Numbered from the stretch's first letter, positions 43,802 to 53,152 are shown. The stretch: DNA of 64,000 bases from Vibrio celticus (GCF_024347335.1 NZ_AP025464.1:1488001-1552000), one strand, 5' to 3'. The notes: generated by a model from the letters alone, not told the origin. A program made the numbers and translations.

Positions 43802-44554
43802 ATGGATAAGATAGCGTTCATTACAGGGGCAACCTCTGGTTTCGGCAAAGCGGCAGCAAAACGTTTTGCAGAAGATAACTGGTCGTTAGTGTTGTCTGGT
43901 CGTCGAATCGAAAGGCTACTCGACCTAAAGGAAGAATTAACGGTGCCTGTGCATGTAATTCAACTCGACGTTCGAGACGCAGACGCCGTAAAACAAGCCA
44001 TTGATTCACTACCCGCTGAATTCTCATCGATTACCGCATTGGTTAATAATGCAGGATTAGCCTTGGCACCAGAAGGCTCGCCTGATGTGGACTTGAAAGA
44101 CTGGCACACAATGATCGACACCAATGTCACTGGCTTGGTTAATGTTACTCACGCGCTGCTGCCGACGTTAATTAAAAAAGGCGCAGGAAGCTCGATCATC
44201 AATGTTGGATCAATCGCCGGGCAATGGCCTTACCCAGGAAGCCATGTGTATGGTGCCAGCAAAGCATTCGTAAAACAGTTCAGTTACAACCTACGTTGCG
44301 ACCTACAAGGCACAGGGGTACGAGTGACTGACCTTTCCCCTGGTATTGCAGAAACGGAATTTACTCTAGTAAGAACCAAAGGTAATCAGACGGCTTCAGA
44401 CAATCTTTACCAAGGCACCACACCGTTGTCAGCAGAGGATATTGCCGAGCAGATGTTTTATATCGCAACCTTGCCAGATCACATCAACATTAACCGAGTC
44501 GAAGTGATGCCGACCCGTCAAGCATGGTCTGCATTCGCAATCGATAGGGACTAA
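43802..44554 (+). CDS. Short-chain dehydrogenase, YdfG/IsfD-like
   Basis: This 250-residue SDR enzyme has the cofactor motif TGATSGFGKA near residue 8, NNAG near 83, the catalytic Ser of INVGSIAGQWPYPGS, and YGASK with the catalytic Tyr and Lys near 150. The arginine in SGRRIERL suggests NADPH use. YdfG relatives reduce 3-hydroxy acids, and IsfD of the same group reduces sulfoacetaldehyde to isethionate. The adjacent TSUP gene and aminotransferase favour the IsfD role. A terminator follows. Confidence 0.85.
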   Translation: MDKIAFITGATSGFGKAAAKRFAEDNWSLVLSGRRIERLLDLKEELTVPVHVIQLDVRDADAVKQAIDSLPAEFSSITALVNNAGLALAPEGSPDVDLKDWHTMIDTNVTGLVNVTHALLPTLIKKGAGSSIINVGSIAGQWPYPGSHVYGASKAFVKQFSYNLRCDLQGTGVRVTDLSPGIAETEFTLVRTKGNQTASDNLYQGTTPLSAEDIAEQMFYIATLPDHININRVEVMPTRQAWSAFAIDRD

Positions 44555-44574
44555 GTTCAAACCGACACAAACAA

Positions 44575-44602
44575 AAAAGGTGGTCTTTTCAGGCCACCTT
44601 TG
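44575..44602 (+). terminator. Rho-independent terminator
   Basis: AAAGGTGG pairs with CCACCTTT across a loop containing TCTTTTCAGG. It lies just after the SDR gene. The T-run is short. Confidence 0.7.
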
Positions 44603-44705
44603 TCATTTCTTTCACACGATACTTCAAATATAACCAACGGCATAAAAGACGGTGTCTAACTCGCCTCATTACTCTTTTAATGAAAGTAAGATTAGATATA
44701 CTCAA

Positions 44706-47138
44706 CTAAACAATTTGCTGCTCATGCTCTTTGTTTGATTCGGTCTCTTTCGACAAGAAACTCGCTACGATCTCTCTCAGTTTGCCTTGGTTAACAGGTT
44801 TAGGTAAAAACTCATCCATGCCTACATCGAAGCACAAATGCTTGTCTCGCTGTACGACGTTGGCCGTCAGCGCAACGATTGGGATGTGCTTTGAAGAGCC
44901 TTCTTCGAGCGCTCGGATCTGCTTGGTCGCTTCGAAGCCATCGAGAATCGGCATCTGACAATCCATAAAAATCATCTCGTATTCGTTGGCTTTGAATTTC
45001 TCGACACCAATTTCACCGTTGTCGGCAATATCAACCTCAAAGCCAAGCTTCTTGAGCATCATCTTGGCAACTTGCTGGTTTACTCGCGAGTCTTCAACGA
45101 CCAAAACCGTACCACTAAATTCTCCGGCAACCGCGACAGGTTTTGACTCTGCTTGAACTGGATCTTGTTTAACGGCTTGCGGGGCGTTTACAGAGACATT
45201 GGAAGCCTCTTTAACAACCGCCGCAGGTTTGCTTAACGGCACAGGTTCATTGTCTTTAAACGCAACCTCTCCTCTATTCGGATAGGTAAAGACTGAAGTA
45301 TCAGCGGCTCTCGCGAGTACCTCACTGATGGTCCATTTAAGCTGATTATCTTGGTAAGGGCGCGCAATGTAGGCAACAAAACCGACTTGTTTAGCACGAG
45401 CTTCATCTTGCTTTCTAGGGTCAGCAGAGATCATTACTAACTTAGGACATTCAACACCAAAGCGTTCAACTAAGCTTCTCGCCAGTTGAAAGCCATCAAC
45501 GGACGGCATTACTTTGTCTATCAGCACGAGATCATAAGGTGATGACTGAGCCACAGACTCTGAAACCAACTCTAACGCTTGGTTTGCCGTTTCACAGCAC
45601 TCAGACTTAACGCCAAAGGATTGAAGCTGTGTAGACGTTATACGCATGTTCAGCTGGCTATCATCCACGAGCAAAACCGAAACCTGATTGAAATCAATAT
45701 TGCTTTCGTCGGCTTCTAAACACGGGTCAAAGTCAGCCGTAAAATAGAAGGTACTGCCCTGACCTTCAACACTGGTGAGTTCAAGCTTGCTGCCCATCAA
45801 TGCCACGATCTTCTCGCATATTGTTAGACCAAGCCCTGTGCCTCCGTAAATACGCGTGGTACTGCCATCGGCTTGTTGAAACTTATCGAACACCGATTTC
45901 TGTTTGTCTTCTGCAATACCGATACCGCTGTCGATAACCTCGAATTTCACTCTGAGTTTTTGCTCAGGCTCAACCACCTCTTCCAAACGAAGTGAGAGTG
46001 TGACGTGGCCGTGCTCGGTAAATTTAATCGCGTTGCCTACTAAGTTATTTAGGACTTGTCTTAGTTGAGTACCGTCGCCAATCACCATGGTTGGGATCTT
46101 AGGGTCGATCGCTAATTGGAATCGAAGCCCTTTCTGTTCGGCTTTCACTCGGAAGGTTGATTCAACGTCAGCCGCAATGCCCATCATTTTCATCGGCTCT
46201 TGCTGAAGCTCTAGTCGCCCTGCTTCGATCTTCGAGTAATCGAGAATATCATTGATTAAGTCGAGCAAAGTAAGCGAAGAGGTGTTGAGCATGTTGATGT
46301 ACTCTTTTTGCTCTTTCGGCATATCCATTTCAGAGAGCAAAGACGACAACCCGATAATCCCATTCATTGGGGTACGGATTTCGTGACTCATATTGGCAAG
46401 GAATTCACTTTTATTGCGGTTGGCCACCTCAGCAACGTCTTTGGCTTTTTCCAGCTCTTGATATTGTTGACGAATACGTTCTACCGATCGGTTATAGCTA
46501 CTCTCCAGAGTCGATATCTCATCTTTGTAAGTAGAGTGAGTTGGCGTTATAAAGCGCGGTTTGTTGTCTTCGACCTGTTGCTGGTTGATTTGGGAAGACA
46601 TAGTCATCAAACGTTTTACGACAAGACGATAGACGATGGTTAAACATACCAGAGACAACAAGAAGATTTTAACGGCTTCGAAGGCGAGCAACAATAACAC
46701 TCGTTCTTCAAAGTCATTGAGGATCATGCTCAAGTCAGATTGCACCGTGAGCGTCGCCAATGGGAAGTCTGTACCGCCCATCTGGTGCACCATTTCCCAA
46801 GACTGAGAATAAGATTGGCCTTCGGTCTTTTGACCTAACTCTAGAATTTTTTCATCGGGACTTTCGATAAGAAGGTAACTGACCGAAGGGAGGCGAGAGA
46901 TGCCTTCGGCTTGCACAAACAATTGCTCTCGATCTTCAACCCACAAACTAGACGTTAAACCAGACAGGTAGCCAGCCTTGACCAGCTCGATCTGAGAGCT
47001 GATAAAAGAAACTCGACTTTGGTACTCTACATACAACCCGAGACCTGTCACTATAACTGTGAATAAGGTACTGATCGCTATTATCATCCCGATCAACTGT
47101 CGGGAGAGTCCAACGTAGCGTTTTCCTTTTGTCACCAT
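44706..47138 (-). CDS. Hybrid sensor histidine kinase with two receiver domains
   Basis: This 810-residue membrane kinase has TM1 at about 13-33, a periplasmic sensor region of about 120 residues, TM2 at about 150-175, a linker with a coiled coil, HisKA with phospho-acceptor histidine in EFLANMSHEIRTPMNG (about 250), and HATPase (GNAIKFTE, GIGI, GGTGLGLTI). It ends with two receiver domains (LLVDDSQLN...LVLIDKVMP and VLVVEDSRVN...MIFMDCQMP), both with the phospho-accepting Asp. There is no Hpt domain, so an external phosphotransfer protein is expected. It is divergent, by 80 bases, from a solute-binding-like protein that may be its sensory partner. Confidence 0.9.
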   Translation of the reverse strand: MVTKGKRYVGLSRQLIGMIIAISTLFTVIVTGLGLYVEYQSRVSFISSQIELVKAGYLSGLTSSLWVEDREQLFVQAEGISRLPSVSYLLIESPDEKILELGQKTEGQSYSQSWEMVHQMGGTDFPLATLTVQSDLSMILNDFEERVLLLLAFEAVKIFLLSLVCLTIVYRLVVKRLMTMSSQINQQQVEDNKPRFITPTHSTYKDEISTLESSYNRSVERIRQQYQELEKAKDVAEVANRNKSEFLANMSHEIRTPMNGIIGLSSLLSEMDMPKEQKEYINMLNTSSLTLLDLINDILDYSKIEAGRLELQQEPMKMMGIAADVESTFRVKAEQKGLRFQLAIDPKIPTMVIGDGTQLRQVLNNLVGNAIKFTEHGHVTLSLRLEEVVEPEQKLRVKFEVIDSGIGIAEDKQKSVFDKFQQADGSTTRIYGGTGLGLTICEKIVALMGSKLELTSVEGQGSTFYFTADFDPCLEADESNIDFNQVSVLLVDDSQLNMRITSTQLQSFGVKSECCETANQALELVSESVAQSSPYDLVLIDKVMPSVDGFQLARSLVERFGVECPKLVMISADPRKQDEARAKQVGFVAYIARPYQDNQLKWTISEVLARAADTSVFTYPNRGEVAFKDNEPVPLSKPAAVVKEASNVSVNAPQAVKQDPVQAESKPVAVAGEFSGTVLVVEDSRVNQQVAKMMLKKLGFEVDIADNGEIGVEKFKANEYEMIFMDCQMPILDGFEATKQIRALEEGSSKHIPIVALTANVVQRDKHLCFDVGMDEFLPKPVNQGKLREIVASFLSKETESNKEHEQQIV

Positions 47139-47218
47139 ACACGAATTACCATTATTGTTATCCTAGCAAACTACAATTAGTATAATAGTAGTCATTCATC
47201 AAATAACTAGGGAAGGTT

Positions 47219-47977
47219 ATGAAAAAACATCTTATCGTTGCATCCATAGTCAGTTTGTTTTCAAGCAGTTATGCTTCTGCAAGCGAACCCCTTCACTACT
47301 ACATTATTGCGAGCCAAGCGCAACCTTTTCAAATCGAAACTGACGGGTCATCTCACAGAGGAATCGTTTCAGATATTGTGGAAGCCGTGTTTGATGACAG
47401 CCAATATGAGATCAACTACCACACCTACCCTTTTAATCGAATGATCGACAAGCTCGATGCGAGAGAGAATCCAAACTGGGTTACCTATGGCAGCCCTAGT
47501 TGGGGGAATATTCAATCTGCGAACCTATCTGAAGACCCGATTTACAATGTAAAACACGTATTACTCAGCAGCGGTAAAAAGCCATTTGAGTTCAATACAA
47601 TCGATGATCTCGATGGGAAAGCCGTGGTATTGCTGAAAGGATTTGAGTACCCGAATTTGGAACCTTATATCCAACAAGGCAAGCTCAACGAGATTCGAGT
47701 AAAAGATTACACTGCTGCGTTTCGTGTCCTGAACCGAGCACCTGGCGATACCGTGTTTGTAGAAATGGAATCACGAATCAAATACAACCTAAACGAGCAA
47801 AAACTGAGTATTGATGATTACCAGATGCAGGAGTTTGGTTCTGTAATCAATAACTATCCTATCCATTTGGCGTTTGACCCTGAGATGGATCCTAAGCTGC
47901 AAAGCTTCATCAACCAACGCCTCGACCAAATGAAAGACGATGGACAGCTTGACGACATCGTACAGAGTTACTTGTAG
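47219..47977 (+). CDS. Periplasmic solute-binding-like protein (family 3 fold)
   Basis: This 252-residue protein has a signal peptide (about 1-22, ending YASA) followed by a PBPb-like domain with GIVSDIVEAVFDD, YPFNRMIDKLDARENPNWV, DDLDGKAVVLLKG and a C-terminal FINQRLDQMKDDGQLDDIVQSYL. No transporter genes accompany it. Its divergent pairing with the hybrid kinase suggests a sensory binding protein rather than a nutrient-uptake component, but that is inference. AGGGAAGG precedes the ATG. Confidence 0.82.
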   Translation: MKKHLIVASIVSLFSSSYASASEPLHYYIIASQAQPFQIETDGSSHRGIVSDIVEAVFDDSQYEINYHTYPFNRMIDKLDARENPNWVTYGSPSWGNIQSANLSEDPIYNVKHVLLSSGKKPFEFNTIDDLDGKAVVLLKGFEYPNLEPYIQQGKLNEIRVKDYTAAFRVLNRAPGDTVFVEMESRIKYNLNEQKLSIDDYQMQEFGSVINNYPIHLAFDPEMDPKLQSFINQRLDQMKDDGQLDDIVQSYL

Positions 47978-48087
47978 CACCAGCGTTACGTCGAACTTAG
48001 CAACGGATAGCTTGATAGCGAATAGTTTGATGACGAATAGCTTGATAACACACTTTAACTATCGTTGATGCCTGACTCTATAAAACC

Positions 48088-48132
48088 GAAAAGGCCGCCC
48101 TGCTTAATGCTAGATAGCAGAGCGGCCTTTTA
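48088..48132. terminator. Bidirectional terminator
   Basis: AAAAGGCCGC pairs with GCGGCCTTTT, with an extra inner stem (CTGCT...AGCAG). It separates the binding-protein-like gene from the convergent NADAR gene. Confidence 0.85.
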
Positions 48133-48181
48133 AATGCGTCTAAGGGATAATCATAAGCATGTCGCTATCTGAATCGACGAA

Positions 48182-48667
48182 TCAGTGCGAAGCAATAAAA
48201 TGCAGTTGCTGAGTACGAAGCTGGTGACGCACTGCCATCAGAATCTTACCCAAATGGTTCTCGCCGGTTCCATCGCCTCCATCGCCCCAGAAGTGGTCTT
48301 TATGCGAATGTTCTTTGATCACCGAATCTCCGGTGTTGGTAAGAAACAACGCAAACTGTGGATTCTGTCTGAACTTCTCCGTCACAATAAACTGCATCAC
48401 TTCAACACGAATGTCATACCAATCTTCGCGAACTTGGTCTTCGTAGTCACGACTTAAAGAGAACGCTTCGGCAGGTGTACTGGCTTCTAAAATGGTATTG
48501 CGTAGCGCTTCGGAGGCAAACTTCATCGCTTGATAATAATGTTCGCTGGTTGCCCAAACTTGATCACCCACCTTGATAGGACAAGCGGCAAAATTTGACA
48601 GGTATCCGTTCGGATCTTCGGGTTCGTAAAACAGCACTTCTTTAGCTTGAGCCACAGAATTAGACAT
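48182..48667 (-). CDS. NADAR-family (YbiA-like) protein
   Basis: This is a 161-residue protein of the NADAR/YbiA family. FYEPEDPNGYLSNFAACPI, WATSEHYYQAMKF and the C-terminal HFWGDGGDGTGENHLGKILM are characteristic. Family members include N-glycosidases acting on riboflavin-pathway intermediates (damaged-metabolite clean-up) and others linked to ADP-ribose-type substrates. The ATG at 48667 has GAGGAGAAGG upstream and is chosen over 48742. It is a single gene between terminator hairpins. Confidence 0.88.
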   Translation of the reverse strand: MSNSVAQAKEVLFYEPEDPNGYLSNFAACPIKVGDQVWATSEHYYQAMKFASEALRNTILEASTPAEAFSLSRDYEDQVREDWYDIRVEVMQFIVTEKFRQNPQFALFLTNTGDSVIKEHSHKDHFWGDGGDGTGENHLGKILMAVRHQLRTQQLHFIASH

Positions 48668-48889
48668 AGCCTTCTCCTCACCAACGACATCGCATATTTT
48701 TGCTTTAACTTTAAAATTAGTGGCGTTGAATATGACTGTCAAACAACTTAGTTCAAGAGTATGCCATGTGCGTGTTTTTCATCTGAAAAGCGTAATATCA
48801 AAAGGGATAGGCTAAACGGAACAGTGAGCTAAAGAATCAAGGGGTCGATTCAATCTGGATAGGAACTATTAAAAAATACATATAAATCA

Positions 48890-48912
48890 AAGGGTGGCGT
48901 TGTACCACCCTT
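48890..48912 (-). terminator. Hairpin terminator
   Basis: AAGGGTGG pairs with CCACCCTT, just downstream of the small gene ending at 48932. Confidence 0.7.
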
Positions 48913-48931
48913 CTAAATGCAATGAGGGTTA

Positions 48932-49126
48932 TTAGTGAATAAGACCTAGCTCCCTCGCTTCTTCCAGACTCAAACCGCTTTCTCTAATCTCTCTTAGAGC
49001 CTCGATACGACGACGAGCTTCAGCAGACTTCATTTTCTTTTCTGGTTTGAAAGATACCTCTTCTTCAGCATCCCACTTGTTTGCAATATTTGTCATTTCA
49101 TCATGGTTGATAGAATTAATGGACAT
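48932..49126 (-). CDS. 64-residue charged protein
   Basis: This small soluble protein starts MSINSINHDEMTN and ends with a charged helix EARRRIEALREIRESGLSLEEARELGLIH. The ATG at 49126 follows GGAGG by five bases; an upstream ATG at 49255 is in frame but has no ribosome site. The basic/acidic helical end recalls the short PA3496-type family, but I am not certain. No function is assigned. Confidence 0.6.
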   Translation of the reverse strand: MSINSINHDEMTNIANKWDAEEEVSFKPEKKMKSAEARRRIEALREIRESGLSLEEARELGLIH

Positions 49127-49379
49127 GTTTCCCTCCGAAAAGCACCATGTAATGGACAGGTAATCTGTAGCAAATGCTTTTTCGCTTGTTAAGAAATTCT
49201 GTACTGAAGTGTGATGATTCCGACGCTTCACAAAGCTAATTAATAAATGCCTCATTTAAACTTTGCCAAAGCTATTTTCTGCAATTACATTTAAAAGATT
49301 CCCCATAAGAAATGTGGTTTGATCCAACTCTCATTTTCCCCGCTTTCAATGCAATAAAATCCGTTAGCTTTCACATAGG

Positions 49380-50178
49380 CTAAGGCGAGATTTTCGGCTT
49401 AGCCGGAGAATCAGGTTGTGGTAAAAGCACCTGCGCACGATTTTTACCCTACAGCGAAGGGAGAGATACTGTTCAAAGGCAGGGACATCTCTACGCTGAA
49501 AAGCCGTAAAGATATCTTGGATTATCGCAGCCGTGTGCAAATGGTTTTTCAAGACCCCTTTGGTTCACTCAATCCCACTCACACCATTTAACGCGCCCAC
49601 TTAAGATCCATAAAAAGGTAGCTACTAAACAGGCTCTCACAGAGCGCCTCAAAGAGTTGTTAACGCTGGTGGAGTTACCCATCGAAACTCTCGCCAAATA
49701 CCCGCACGAGCTCAGTGGAGGCCAAAGACAGAGGGTTAACCTAGCCAGAGCACTGGCCGTTGGCGCTGAGGTTATTCTTGCTGACGAACCCACCTCGATG
49801 TTGGACGTCTCGATTCGACTTGGCGTGTTGAACCTAATGCAAAAAATGAAAAAAGAGTTGGGAATTGGCTTTTTGTACATAACCCACGATCTTGCCACAG
49901 CACATTACATCGCAGAAGAGACAGCGGTGATGTACAAAGGACAGATCGTCGAATGGGGATCAACCCAGTCGATCTTAACCAATCCACAACACCCGTACAC
50001 TAAGTTGTTGATCTCTGCAGTCCCTGATCCCGATCTGCCATTTGGCGAACTCGTCAAAAATGAGCCAAACTATTCAATAGACGCTGATCGTATTCGAGAG
50101 CAGAGCAGTGAAATACAGCATGAAATCAAACAAGTTGCTGATAATCACTTTGTAAAACAGTGGGATAACGTTGCATGA
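49380..50178 (+). pseudogene. Frameshifted peptide-type ABC ATPase (OppF/DppF-like)
   Basis: Conserved parts of an oligopeptide-type ATPase are spread over three frames. GEIFGLAGESGCGKST (Walker A) starts near 49390. GEILFKGRDISTLKSR...VQMVFQDPFGSLNP (Q-loop) lies in a second frame at about 49465-49585. The rest from about 49605, with HELSGGQRQR, VILADEPTSMLD, YITHDLATAHY and NPQHPYTKLL, is in a third frame that ends at 50178. A stop also precedes the Walker A segment. At least two frameshifts are therefore present, and no partner permease or binding-protein genes lie nearby. It is a decayed remnant; the last frame overlaps the next gene by four bases. Confidence 0.85.
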
Positions 50179-50693
50179 ATGAACTAGACACTTGGTTAGA
50201 GCGGATCGGAGATTGGTACAAAGACCGAAAGCATGATCAAGTGGACCGGTTAGAGCCTTTGATCTTAACGCCTCCAGATGCGCTCTGGGGGCCATTGATC
50301 ACGGATGAGCAGAGTAAAGGCATCGCATGTTGGCTAGACGGGTGCCTGAGAATCTTTACTTTCTATCGCCACCTCGCGGATTCATCGAATCCGGAGTTGG
50401 CCTCGCAGGAGGTCAGCAGTTCAAGCCATCAAGATAAAGCCTACCAATACCTGATGTTTGCCTACAGCAAGCTGCAAACGGTGTCATGCGACCCAAAATC
50501 AGAAGCAGGATTGCAAGAATGGTGTACACAGCGGCTACAACACTTGTGTGTATTGGCTTTGGAGTTTACGAACCAACAGCAAGAACCACGTTGGAAAGCA
50601 GAATCAGAGAAATTGATCGAATCGCATGTGCGTTTTATGGCAACCCATCCCCGAAACGATGATCAAGGCAGCATTCAACGCCATCTCCACTGA
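50175..50693 (+). CDS. Unrecognised 172-residue soluble protein
   Basis: The start codon overlaps the stop of the ATPase remnant (ATGA), so it was once the last gene of that transport operon. The product is acidic and largely helical (MNELDTWLERIGDWYKDRKHD..., then LTPPDALWGPLI), with cysteine and tryptophan scattered through it and no signal or membrane segment. I recognise no family. The ORF itself is open and full, but with the ATPase broken its function may be lost. An RctB-type 12-mer (50230-50241) lies inside it. Confidence 0.65.
   Translation: MNELDTWLERIGDWYKDRKHDQVDRLEPLILTPPDALWGPLITDEQSKGIACWLDGCLRIFTFYRHLADSSNPELASQEVSSSSHQDKAYQYLMFAYSKLQTVSCDPKSEAGLQEWCTQRLQHLCVLALEFTNQQQEPRWKAESEKLIESHVRFMATHPRNDDQGSIQRHLH
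50230..50241 (+). promoter_or_regulatory. RctB-type 12-mer inside the preceding gene
   Basis: AGCATGATCAAG has the same core as the iterons in the origin (AGCATGATCA). It lies in the coding region 2.8 kb from the rctB start. Confidence 0.4.
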
Positions 50694-50750
50694 TCAAGCC
50701 CTTCTCGATCAAACATGAAATCAAAATCTCATCAGAGCTAGATCCGTAGA

Positions 50751-50777
50751 AAGCATGATCTAGCCTTGATCATGCTT
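50751..50777. repeat. Head-to-head pair of RctB-type 12-mers downstream of rctB
   Basis: AAGCATGATC (50751-50760) and GATCATGCTT (50768-50777) form a perfect 10-bp inverted repeat with a 7-base spacer. Each arm matches the iteron core in the origin. It lies about 300 bp downstream of the rctB stop codon, in the gap 50694-51073. It may be an extra RctB site or a transcription-stopping hairpin. Confidence 0.7.
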
Positions 50778-50830
50778 CGGCATTTAATTCTTTAAGTTAT
50801 TGAATTTTAATGATTGACTGAATTTAAGGC

Positions 50831-50867
50831 AAAAAAAAGCGAGTCCCTTAGGAACTCGCAAAAATCT
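50831..50867 (-). terminator. Probable rctB terminator
   Basis: On the minus strand, GCGAGTTCCTAAGGGACTCGC forms a stem and is followed by an unbroken run of eight T. It lies about 210 bases after the rctB stop codon. No gene is seen in the rest of the gap. Confidence 0.75.
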
Positions 50868-51073
50868 ATTCAGTATGATGTAACAAAATATGAGCCAATC
50901 TATTAATCATAAGAAAGGACAAAGGTTGTCTATTCGGGATAAATAATAATCAACTAGATGCGTTACTTTGTCATCAGTTTGTCAGCGTTAGGTGCGATTT
51001 TAATCAGCACCCAATGTGTTCAAAACTATCCATTCAGCGACGGTAAAACAGGCTTATCGCGATAGGATAATGA

Positions 51074-53053
51074 CTAGTGGCCAATCGCCATTTCATCGAG
51101 CGCAAGGAACACGTTTTCATCTAAATGGCCTTCATGAACTTGTTTACACACTTTACGACGCACCGCTAAGCCAGAGATCAAACGTTCAATGGACAGATGT
51201 CGATTGCTGGTGCTATCTCGGTCGTTATATAGCTCAATCAAGCGACTCAGTGTTTCGTATGGGATAACGTCCTCCCCTACTCTCAACCAATCAAGCTTCT
51301 CAATGAGCTCTGAGCACTCTTCTTTGATTGAGGCATGTGAGTGCCCTGTCATAGCAGATAAAGCCGTTATGCTGCGTTCTAGAGCCTCTGCAGAGGTATA
51401 TTTAGAGAGAGTAATCATGATCTCGTCAGCGTTGATCTCAACAGAGTGTTTACGTTGCTTAACTCGACGTCCCAATTTGCCTCTTGGCGACGGTGCTTTA
51501 CGCTGAATTGGCTCAAACTCACCGTCGATAATCTCAGACAGCTCTTCCAGTTTCTGCTTAGACACCATTTCGTTACGAAGTGGGTTCGGCAGCGTTGGTG
51601 CCATATTACGCTTACCCGCGTTAGTGGTACGCGCTCTTGAGTAACGTAAGACTTCTTCCACATTACATTTGATATCTACCTGATAATCGGTCGTTTTCCC
51701 TTTTTCGATCAACGCGGTGATCGTCAAGTGATACCCCCAAAGATTAACCAGGAAGGTATCTTCTTGATCCCCGACCTCACCCAGCTTTCTAAGCTCGCGG
51801 ATCAGATCCATCGAGAAACGACGCCAATCGATGTTACGCGCCAATTTCTGGTTGAGCTCACTGAGCAACATGCTATCTGAATGGCGACGTGCCATGCGGC
51901 TTCTAAAGTACGAATACATTTGGAAGACCAAGGTATGTTGCTTCAGGATTTCTGGCGGAAATAGGAAGAAATAATCACGCGTCAGCAGCTCTTCGTAGAA
52001 CGAAGGTTCCCAAACCAGGATGTATAGGTTCGGCTTAATGCGAATTTCGCCGTCAGAGCCCTCTGTAGGCGCTTCTTCCGATGCGGTAATGGTTCTAGCT
52101 AAGAATCGGAAACGATCACTCTTAAAGCCTTCTGGCATGTTCTCACTAAGCCAGCGACCTGTAAGCTCGTGCAGTTGGAAATCCGTGAATTCGATACGAT
52201 CAATACTGTCGCGGATCGAATCACGTGCAGGTCCGCTGTCTTTCTTGCCACGTAAAGACAAAATATCAGTGATGTAGAGTGGTGTTTTGTTCGGCGTGTG
52301 TTTCGCGTCTAGATGGTAATCATCTTGGTGATGATCATGATATTGAACGGTGAGCGTGAATAACGCGAATAACGTCATCAGATCGTCAACGGTCATGATG
52401 TTTTTAGAAGATCTTGTCTCGATCACAGCTCGAGTGCCAGAGATCGAAACCATGGATTTCTGGTAGCTCTTACGAGTTCTAGGTGGCGCTAACGCTTGAT
52501 CAATAATCCCCGCCCAATTGGTTGGCGAAACAATGAATTGATCCGCTTCATCTTTCATCGTTGGTGGGGTATTCAACCCATGTTCATTCAGTAAGCGCTT
52601 GTTTACTTTGGTTTGAGCTAGGGCTTTAGAGCGCTTTTGCTTTTCATTTTGTTTCACGCTTTCTGTCACTAAGCTGGTGGCACCCAGTACCGATATCAAT
52701 TGGTTTGGGTTCACAAAGCGATGCAACATGGTTTTACCAGCAAGGCCTTCTTCAAAGCGAACGGGGATTTGTTTGAACAATCCGATATTGACTGCTGCTC
52801 TCAGCCTTTGCTGTAAGGCCGCACGAGTGACTTGACCATCAGTTGATTCAATAATCTCAGTGGTGGAAACGTACCCGTCTTTGCTGCTAAACCCACGAAG
52901 TGAAATTAGGTTAAGAAGCTCAACTATGCTTTTGGTGACACCTTTGAAGTGTTGATATTGTTCTATCCATTCAACGGCTGTTTCAGATACCTCAAATAAA
53001 TGACCATCTTTGTGGCTTCGTGCCTTAATTAACAATTTCTCTTCTGGTTTCAT
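51074..53053 (-). CDS. rctB: Chromosome II replication initiator RctB
   Basis: This 659-residue initiator of Vibrio secondary chromosomes opens with KLLIKARSHKDGHLFEVSETAVEWIEQYQHFKGVTKSIVELLNLISLRGF, matching what I recall of V. cholerae RctB (658 residues). The protein has several winged-helix domains that bind the 12-mer iterons and the longer regulatory sites. It is full length with no break. The gene is transcribed away from the origin at 53.1-54.1 kb; its promoter region holds a candidate autoregulatory site. Dam methylation of the GATC sites in the iterons is required for binding in V. cholerae. Confidence 0.97.
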   Translation of the reverse strand: MKPEEKLLIKARSHKDGHLFEVSETAVEWIEQYQHFKGVTKSIVELLNLISLRGFSSKDGYVSTTEIIESTDGQVTRAALQQRLRAAVNIGLFKQIPVRFEEGLAGKTMLHRFVNPNQLISVLGATSLVTESVKQNEKQKRSKALAQTKVNKRLLNEHGLNTPPTMKDEADQFIVSPTNWAGIIDQALAPPRTRKSYQKSMVSISGTRAVIETRSSKNIMTVDDLMTLFALFTLTVQYHDHHQDDYHLDAKHTPNKTPLYITDILSLRGKKDSGPARDSIRDSIDRIEFTDFQLHELTGRWLSENMPEGFKSDRFRFLARTITASEEAPTEGSDGEIRIKPNLYILVWEPSFYEELLTRDYFFLFPPEILKQHTLVFQMYSYFRSRMARRHSDSMLLSELNQKLARNIDWRRFSMDLIRELRKLGEVGDQEDTFLVNLWGYHLTITALIEKGKTTDYQVDIKCNVEEVLRYSRARTTNAGKRNMAPTLPNPLRNEMVSKQKLEELSEIIDGEFEPIQRKAPSPRGKLGRRVKQRKHSVEINADEIMITLSKYTSAEALERSITALSAMTGHSHASIKEECSELIEKLDWLRVGEDVIPYETLSRLIELYNDRDSTSNRHLSIERLISGLAVRRKVCKQVHEGHLDENVFLALDEMAIGH

Positions 53054-53063
53054 TTTTGATCCG

Positions 53064-53081
53064 TATCACACTAACCGTAAT
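53064..53081. repeat. Conserved 15-16 base element in the rctB promoter
   Basis: ATCACACTAACCGTAAT occurs here. A near-identical copy, ATCACACCAACCGTAAT, is at 54018-54034, on the other side of the origin. It may be a regulatory site for the initiator; see findings. Confidence 0.5.
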
Positions 53082-53152
53082 TTCACTATAGTTCCTGAAT
53101 GATAAAGAAAGAATGATCATAAATAAAGAGAATTTATTGGCTTTTAAATAAC

